Shown here one piece after another: positions 57,830 to 64,000 of a DNA stretch of 64,000 bases. How positions within the stretch are numbered: the stretch's first letter is position 1; each line of letters starts with the position of its first letter. A model generated the notes under the pieces. It saw only the letters and a list, made by a program, of their open reading frames with translations, had not been told where the DNA came from and did not search any database. The position numbers and the translations under genes were made by a program. Origin of the DNA: Prostheceraeus crozeri (lineage: Eukaryota; Platyhelminthes; Polycladida; Euryleptidae); the NCBI GenBank assembly GCA_907163375.1, contig CAJQUW010000578.1:682001-746000 (forward strand), in the 5' to 3' direction.

Positions 57830-59680
57830 GTTGGAGCTCATTCGCATGATGATGTCCACCGATGGTGGTACGAAAGATACATGGCATATTAGCATCTTAT
57901 CTCTTTTTTGATTAAACTTTGGTTTATCAATCAGTGTCGGAATAGAAAAAATTCGACAAGGTCTTCGATTGTTGTGATCATAAATAGAAACCGACTAAAA
58001 CACGACATCAGAAGTGTCTTGCTTTATTATCAAATAATGTTGAGAATATTGCTCACTTGTATTCACATCAGAGCCGACGAATATGTCTGTCACTCGCTAA
58101 AAGACAATCTGAGGTCGGAGCACGTAATATTCTTCAACTACATTCCGGGTATGTAAAAAGATTATGCACTTCAAATATCCGTGCCTCCGATCAGGATTGG
58201 CATAAAGTTAATTATCTGCTGCTGAATGTGATGTGCAGATCAGGAATGCGGAGTCATTTTGATAGGACTCCGACTCTGGATGGCAAGTATATACAGCCTA
58301 GTTTTTTGAAGGAACTGGTACCCTACTTCATAAATCATTATAGGCTTACCTGAACCTATCTTTTGTGATCATTGCTGTATCAATTATCAATCATTTTCGA
58401 TGAAAGTTTATCAAATGTCGCTTCAAGTTAGATACATGCGACTCGCTCCTCCCTCTTGTTGATGTGTGCTTCACACGGTTTTTATCCAGTCTCTACCAGG
58501 CAGGAAAATCCCCCATCCTTCTCCAAAAAGTATGAGTACACTTTCGATTTTAATATGCGCTTTGGAGGAGAGTCACACACGATTAACGTGAACAAACTAA
58601 CTCAAACAAGTTAGTATTTCAGTTTTCTCTCTGACGTGACCTTCGTAGGTGGTGCGCACGTGGTGCGTAGGTGTGATGGAGACAAGGAAGGCTTGTCTTC
58701 TCTACTAAATCAACCGTGTGAAAAGACAATCCTTTTTTCGCTATCACTGTTCATTCCCTCAACTGTTGCAAGCTTTGAATCCGGCAGTGTCTCTGTACCT
58801 TTGTTTGATGGAGAAAGTTGACATCATGACAGTGACAGCTATGTACGAGGATAAATAATTTGCTTGTATTATATTTCGGGTCTAGTTATAGGCCGCAGTC
58901 CAATGATTTGATAGGACTCCGACTCCAACTCCAGCAAAAATGATGGGACTCCGGGACTCCGACTCTGCATCCCTGGTGCAGATAATTCGCTAATAAACTT
59001 GATTAATTGCACAAAATCATACTCAAATACCGGTACATGAAAATGGCATATTCATGCTTTGTCGCCTCTCCTATGCTCTAAGAAATGGTTGTTCATTCAT
59101 TCCATTGCTGCATGATCAATATCGACCAAGCTGCTCAAATACCCCAGACTTTCATCACATTCAAATCTTCATCTGTGAATACAACGGTGATTATGGTGTA
59201 AGAGTCTTCATTTCATCCGCTTCACCCATCATCTTATTCTGCTGTTCACATTCATATGTAATGCTATACTCCAACCTACATATCCTTTGTTTGTTCCCAA
59301 CAGTTGGGCAATATAACGTTTTGAGCATTGAGTTTGTGAGAGAGAGAGAATTATCCTCCCTGTCAACATTATTATCACAACTCCTTCATCTTCAAAGGTG
59401 AAAAGATGTAAGATATGAACACGTGGCAAATTCTGAAATGTTTCGTCTGAATTCATCCTCCAATTAATGTAAGCCCACATTTATGTAAGGCAGACAATGC
59501 AACAGAGATGTATCGCGGCTTCTTTTCTCAGATGACTAACATCATTCCATTAGATAAGAATAAAACGCGCTTTCAAGACAATGCGATAACATGAAGATCC
59601 CTGGAGGTGGAATAGCAAATAATATATAACAGTCAATATTCCTACACCTCACGTGCCTTAGCCACTCTCATCTAGAACCG
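57830..59680. other. Gene-free stretch with short open frames
   Basis: A plus frame at 58057-58353 ends in a protein-like stretch (HFDRTPTLDGKYIQPSFLKE) but has no recognised domain. Repeated GGACTCCGACTCC words lie at 58912-58970. A short AG run is at 59340. No clear gene start for the downstream LamG-like gene other than its own ATG. Confidence 0.35.
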
Positions 59681-59682
59681 CA

Positions 59683-60636
59683 ATGGCAGCGTTTCCTACA
59701 TCTCTATCATTTTGCTTGATCATTCTTCTGCCGTTGTCGAGTCCTTTGAGCTGCCCACTTCGAGTATTTCAGCAGTTCGTCTTCAAATCGGACATAGATA
59801 CACAGCCTTTGGTCTCTCCCAGCCCAATTGACTGCAGCCTCATTGCTTGTACATGTCAGGGGCTGTGTAGTGTGGCTTACAACTCGGAAACTGGAGAATG
59901 TCGAAGGAGCAAAATAGGTTCAATTCGATATGAATTGATGAGCTCAACAATCTTTCAAAACACCAATGATTCTCACTGGACCACCTTCGTTGAAGTTTCG
60001 CCAACATCCATTCGCGCCTCTCTGTTCTGGTCTCTGGATAAAACATTCCAAGAGCGCTATGCGTCACAGGATCCGTTCAAATGTCTGATTTGGCAAGAAG
60101 GCGGTCGACGAGAAACAAATGATACATTTGCATTCTTTCCGGAGGATTGCGTCGTAAAAGTACCGATTGGACCATCATCGAAATATCTCTCACGCTTTTC
60201 AGGTCCGAATGATCAATTTACAGTCACGTTCTGGCAGAAAGGAACCATTATGAAGACATATCCTCACGTAATTACTACTCGCCAAGGTGTGTCTGACAAA
60301 TTAGTATACATACAATTTGCTCCGAGTTATTCGCAAGCTTCACTGACCGTTAGTCTTGTCGGGACACAGTACAAAACAACAATCATTTATGAGGATTTAG
60401 GAGAATGGAGACATTTTGCAGTTGTCTATCACGGCAATGGAACTGTGAGTATTTACAGAAATGGTCAAATTTGGGAGCTAGACAGAATAGCAAAGAATCC
60501 CCCACCAACTTTGAAAATGGCCAAAACTTTGGAAGTTGGTAGTAGCAAGCTAAGATCTTATTTGGGATGTCTTGCAATTTTTAACTACGCCCTTGATTCC
60601 ACCCTAGTGAAACATATGATGGAAGGATGCCAATAA
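59683..60636 (+). CDS. Secreted protein with LamG/concanavalin-like domain
   Basis: An intact single-exon frame of 317 residues. Residues 1-24 form a strong signal peptide (CLIILLPLSSPLSC). Residues about 45-85 hold a short Cys cluster (CSLIACTCQGLCSVAY, then GECRRSK) like PAN/apple-type ends. From about 155 to 317 lies a jelly-roll LamG/pentraxin-like fold marked by FTVTFWQKG, then GEWRHFAVVYHGNGTVSIYRNGQ in two conserved strands, and LGCLAIFNYAL near the end. Predicted extracellular and carbohydrate- or protein-binding. The start is chosen because it gives the signal peptide. No neighbour suggests an operon-like link. Confidence 0.8.
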   Translation: MAAFPTSLSFCLIILLPLSSPLSCPLRVFQQFVFKSDIDTQPLVSPSPIDCSLIACTCQGLCSVAYNSETGECRRSKIGSIRYELMSSTIFQNTNDSHWTTFVEVSPTSIRASLFWSLDKTFQERYASQDPFKCLIWQEGGRRETNDTFAFFPEDCVVKVPIGPSSKYLSRFSGPNDQFTVTFWQKGTIMKTYPHVITTRQGVSDKLVYIQFAPSYSQASLTVSLVGTQYKTTIIYEDLGEWRHFAVVYHGNGTVSIYRNGQIWELDRIAKNPPPTLKMAKTLEVGSSKLRSYLGCLAIFNYALDSTLVKHMMEGCQ

Positions 60637-61640
60637 TGTTGAACTGAGAAGACGCACGCCTGCATGTTTGCTTAGTGTACTGTACAGTGTATACTGCAAG
60701 ATCATGTGTAGAAACATCACGTGGACAACGTGTGTGTTCAGCGTCATTGACATAGTTGTGAGCAGTGTTGATTGATGGATGGAAACGAATGAGCGAAATC
60801 TCTAACTATTTGAAACTGAATTATGAAACTGAATTTGGTGTTTCCTATTTATTTCTGAATGCTTTGAATCCTGTAATCCTGCATATGCCTATGAACTTTG
60901 TATATTGATGACCAGCCGATATAACAAACAGTTCATAAGAGAGATTTTGAGATGAGCATTTAACTTGACCTGATCGGTCCTCGCACGAATTTCAAGACTG
61001 TTGGTCTCACAATTAATTGCACAATGTAAAAGCAGTGTTGTCGACATATAATTGCATAATGTCAAATCAATCAACCTTATTAAAGGGTCATAATTTTAAA
61101 AATCCGGTTTTTTCCTCAAATATACTTCGAAAGTTTCTTTTATGATGTAAATAAGAATGAAATATAGTCAGATTGACAAAATAAATCACAAAGTGGGATC
61201 TAGGGATATAATCATTTATATGGGACATATGTGTTCCATTATCACATTAGAGTAATTATTTACATGGATTTTATTGCTTGCAGGATCTCATAAACATTGA
61301 ACATGAATTACTTTTTCAGTGCATAGCTAAGGTAAATTCATTCAATTAATCGTCTGTTTGATCATCACACAATATATCTAAAACTTGACATTACTAGTAA
61401 AGCTAACATAACCTCAAATGAATTTCCAAGCATGGTGAAGCATGTTATTATTGTGAATTTCTTTAACTCAATTCAATTTGTAGTTGCTTTTACAACAAGG
61501 GCTGAAAAATTGTCCATAGATTGCGAAGCGTCGTGTCACAATATTGGATGAATCAAGACTTCGTCAATTGTAAAGTTGATGTGTAAAACGCTTCAGCGTT
61601 TAGTCATAACGCAAAACGCTTATTGAATGCAGGCAAGCTA
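60637..61640. other. Gene-free stretch
   Basis: 3' flank of the LamG-like gene. AT-rich; a possible AATAAA-type signal is ambiguous. No elements recognised. Confidence 0.4.
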
Positions 61641-61672
61641 TAGTAGATCAGTGCTATGAATTCTTTCCAGAG

Positions 61673-62223
61673 TTGATGACTTGGACACCTTTCTGCTATT
61701 CACAGCACCCTATCCTTTTTTACCCGATGGGTCAATTGAAATCAATGTGTGGAGTTCAGCAAGGAGATCAGATAGGTCCATTTCTTTTTTCTCCTGTGCT
61801 TCATTCCGTCATACAGAATCTTGATACTAGCAATCGTCTAAAGTTCTATTCCTGGTACCTTGAAGATGGTATAATTTGTGGGAATAAGGATGACATTCTC
61901 GATATTTTGTCTAAAATCCAACGCTCCACATCAATTACTGGTCTCCAAATGAAGTACGAAAAGTGTGAGTTCTTCAGCAGCAAGGTTTTCCTTTGTCAAT
62001 GAAAACATCACATGATCCATCTTTCGACATTGTGGGAGAACCCGTAGGCGACGAAGAATACTGTAAACGCTACATAGAAGACAAAAGGAAAACAGCAATG
62101 GCATTACTTGCTGAATTGCATCTTCTTGGAAATCCTCAAGTTGCATTAAATCTCATACAGCTGAGCTTTTCACACCCTCTGAAACCTGAGGGGGTCCAGT
62201 GGACCTCATTTACAAATTCTTAG
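61673..62223 (+). pseudogene. Dead LINE reverse-transcriptase fragment
   Basis: The first frame (61673-62002) contains CGVQQGDQIGPFLFSPVLH (RT motif B) and WYLEDGIICG (motif C, usually YLDDG), then GLQMKYEKCEFF. The second frame (61993-62223) continues the RT thumb with EPVGDEEYCKRYIEDK and NPQVALNLIQL. The change of frame near 62000 and the Asp to Glu change at the catalytic position show it is inactive. Related to R2/NeSL-like or similar LINE RTs by the GVQQGD and YLDDG motifs; clade uncertain. Different family from the RT at 40258-41650. Confidence 0.8.
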
Positions 62224-62807
62224 CTTACCTGCTTGTTGATTTTAAGTAAAACAATGATATTTGCGTGTAGGCGGTCGATATAGATAATCCTTTGAGTGTC
62301 TTTCAGCTTTCTCAGTAAACACATGAGAAAATGTAGTGTTCTTGTAATTCAACGACGCAGCACAGCATCAGTTGTACAGAGAGTCGGTTTTACGATGTTT
62401 GTTATCGCCACATAGCTTCAGACAGTTAATTTCAATGAAATTGATTTATTCCATGCAGCATAACCCTTCCATTTGGCCATTTTTTCAAAATTTTCCCTAC
62501 CAATAGGAAATAAGACTAAACTGAGCCATACTTGCTGCATTTTCAGACCCTCAAAACAGCTGTGGAGATCTCAAACTCATCAATTACTGCTGTGAAAACT
62601 TTGTCAACAGTCTGTTTTTAGTGTTGAACTATGAACAATTCATTTTGAACATTGTTTTTTTGCTGATTTGTTCATATAGGCCAACCAGTCATGCACGGTC
62701 ATGTGCGAAAACAAAATATTCACATTTTACGATCTTCTAGCATAACGCACATGCACGAGCATGATGTAAACATTGAGTAAATGAATTTCACTCGTTAATC
62801 CCATCGT

Positions 62808-63089
62808 GCGAAAAGTACTTAACTCAGAGTTATAATTTTTGGCATGGAATGTCTTCAGGTCATTTCTTTTCATTTTCATACACACCTGTCTATATAGCTA
62901 AACCCATTTAGATTTGGCGAGCCTCTTAATGTCGGCAAACACAAACATTTTGAGCTACTTTATCCACATTCAACCACATTCTTACATACAATGCCGATTA
63001 GAAGCATGATAAAAGTACATGCACATTACAGGAAATGACCTGAAGACACTCCATGCCAAAAATTATAACTCTGAGTTAAGTACTTTTCG
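62808..63089. repeat. Inverted repeat, 58-base arms
   Basis: Arms 62808-62866 and 63032-63089 are near-perfect inverses (CGAAAAGTACTTAACTCAGA and its complement), with a 165-base centre. Probably a small MITE or foldback; flanking duplication not identified. Confidence 0.75.
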
Positions 63090-64000
63090 TTTAATCAGAG
63101 AAAACATACAAAATTTCATTTTAGCCAAAAATTGCAATCTGCGTCCCATTGGATTTGCATGTGTTTTTCTTTGATCCTGTCTGACAAGAAGAGGAACTCA
63201 CTAGAACTCGGCAGAAATTCTAGTGAGTCATTCTGTGAAAGTCTCACTTTCGGCCTCGTTCCCTGCAGAAACTCGTTCGGCTGCCGGACTACAGGCACGG
63301 GTGTGCTGTTTGACAACTCCAACCAGCTCATACTGGCTATTTGCTTATCCTTCTCCAGGCCTTGGCTATGATTTGAAGCCAAATGAAATGTCCATTCTTA
63401 TTAAATGGTGGCTCGGTCTGAGTTAACTTGTTCCTGACAGCACTTGTGTACGATGCCCTACAGTTGTACCAGATACCACCAGTCATCATGCTTTGACTTG
63501 TCGAGGAAGATCTGACTCAACGTAGCAAAGTGCGTCAAGGTAACAAAGTTAAAAAAACAAGCTAATGACTAGTTAATTTTCAATAGGTACAAAGTATGAT
63601 TTAAAAGAGAAGTTTTATATCCTAAGATGTCTAAAAATTTTAAAAATACTTACTAGAAGGACAAACAACGCTTCTCCTCTACTCATGTGTAATGAATTGG
63701 CGAGTAAGTCGTTCTGTTCAAAATTATGTTTATCACTTATATATTGAAAAGATCATATTTAACAGTCTGCCCATTCAGATGATAAGAGGACAGGTCTGTT
63801 TCCAATCAAAATACCAGATCTAGCTAATAACACAGCGGGATTACGCTATCTAAAATCTACCAAGTGTGTAAGAGAATTAATATTAGTTCCTTAAGCTAAA
63901 ACGTGAAATAGAATTGTACAAAATATGCATATAAATAAATTATTTGACTATTTTTAATGAGGTCATCAACAGGAACTTGGTCAGGACGATCGCGTTTCGA
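63090..64000. other. Gene-free stretch at window end
   Basis: Short overlapping frames at 63116-63426 on both strands read without any recognised domain. Nothing else recognised up to the window end. Confidence 0.35.

Overview
The window is animal nuclear DNA, most likely from an invertebrate. It is AT-rich, carries intron-style splice signals, metazoan-type extracellular proteins (LRR, LRR-Ig, LamG-like) and many eukaryotic transposons (mariner, hAT, Harbinger-like MITEs, LINEs, a Penelope-like relic, a short Polinton-like element). I cannot name the species.

Layout. Positions 1-10832 (copy A) and about 14690-41447 (copy B) are two tandem, same-direction copies of one segment. A piece of a third, more diverged copy (C) lies at 41930-42960. 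Copy B is about 16 kb longer than A because it holds extra insertions: a 1.0-kb TA-flanked MITE (17197-18197), a 1.67-kb hAT element (18988-20653, 8-bp target duplication), a 9.9-kb Polinton-like element (20865-30805, 6-bp target duplication), a 1.5-kb block with LINE and Penelope-type debris (32656-34187), and a mariner (35976-37331, TA). For the hAT, Polinton-like and mariner insertions copy A shows a clean empty site. Between A and B (10833-14690) lie two more MITEs. A and B may be true tandem duplicates or two haplotypes of one locus placed end to end by the assembler.

Genes. Each copy carries one intronless gene for a secreted leucine-rich-repeat protein (3603-4463 and 31250-32110, minus strand). 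A related plus-strand gene at 45489-47339 encodes an LRR-Ig membrane protein with a glutamine-rich repeat tail. The two LRR-only proteins differ almost only in the N-terminal cap and at LRR beta-strand (ligand-facing) positions, the pattern expected of a diversifying recognition family. Several short minus-strand exons of unrecognised, possibly membrane-bound proteins recur in A, B and C. A secreted LamG-like protein is encoded at 59683-60636.

The right third (47340-64000) is sparse: a broken Penelope-like reverse transcriptase, a non-autonomous hAT, a 29-bp minisatellite, two long inverted repeats, the LamG-like gene and a dead LINE fragment. Together the window looks like a duplicated recognition-gene neighbourhood heavily invaded by mobile DNA. 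The points most worth following are the LRR diversification and the compact Polinton-like element with a stand-alone relative of its polymerase-associated domain.
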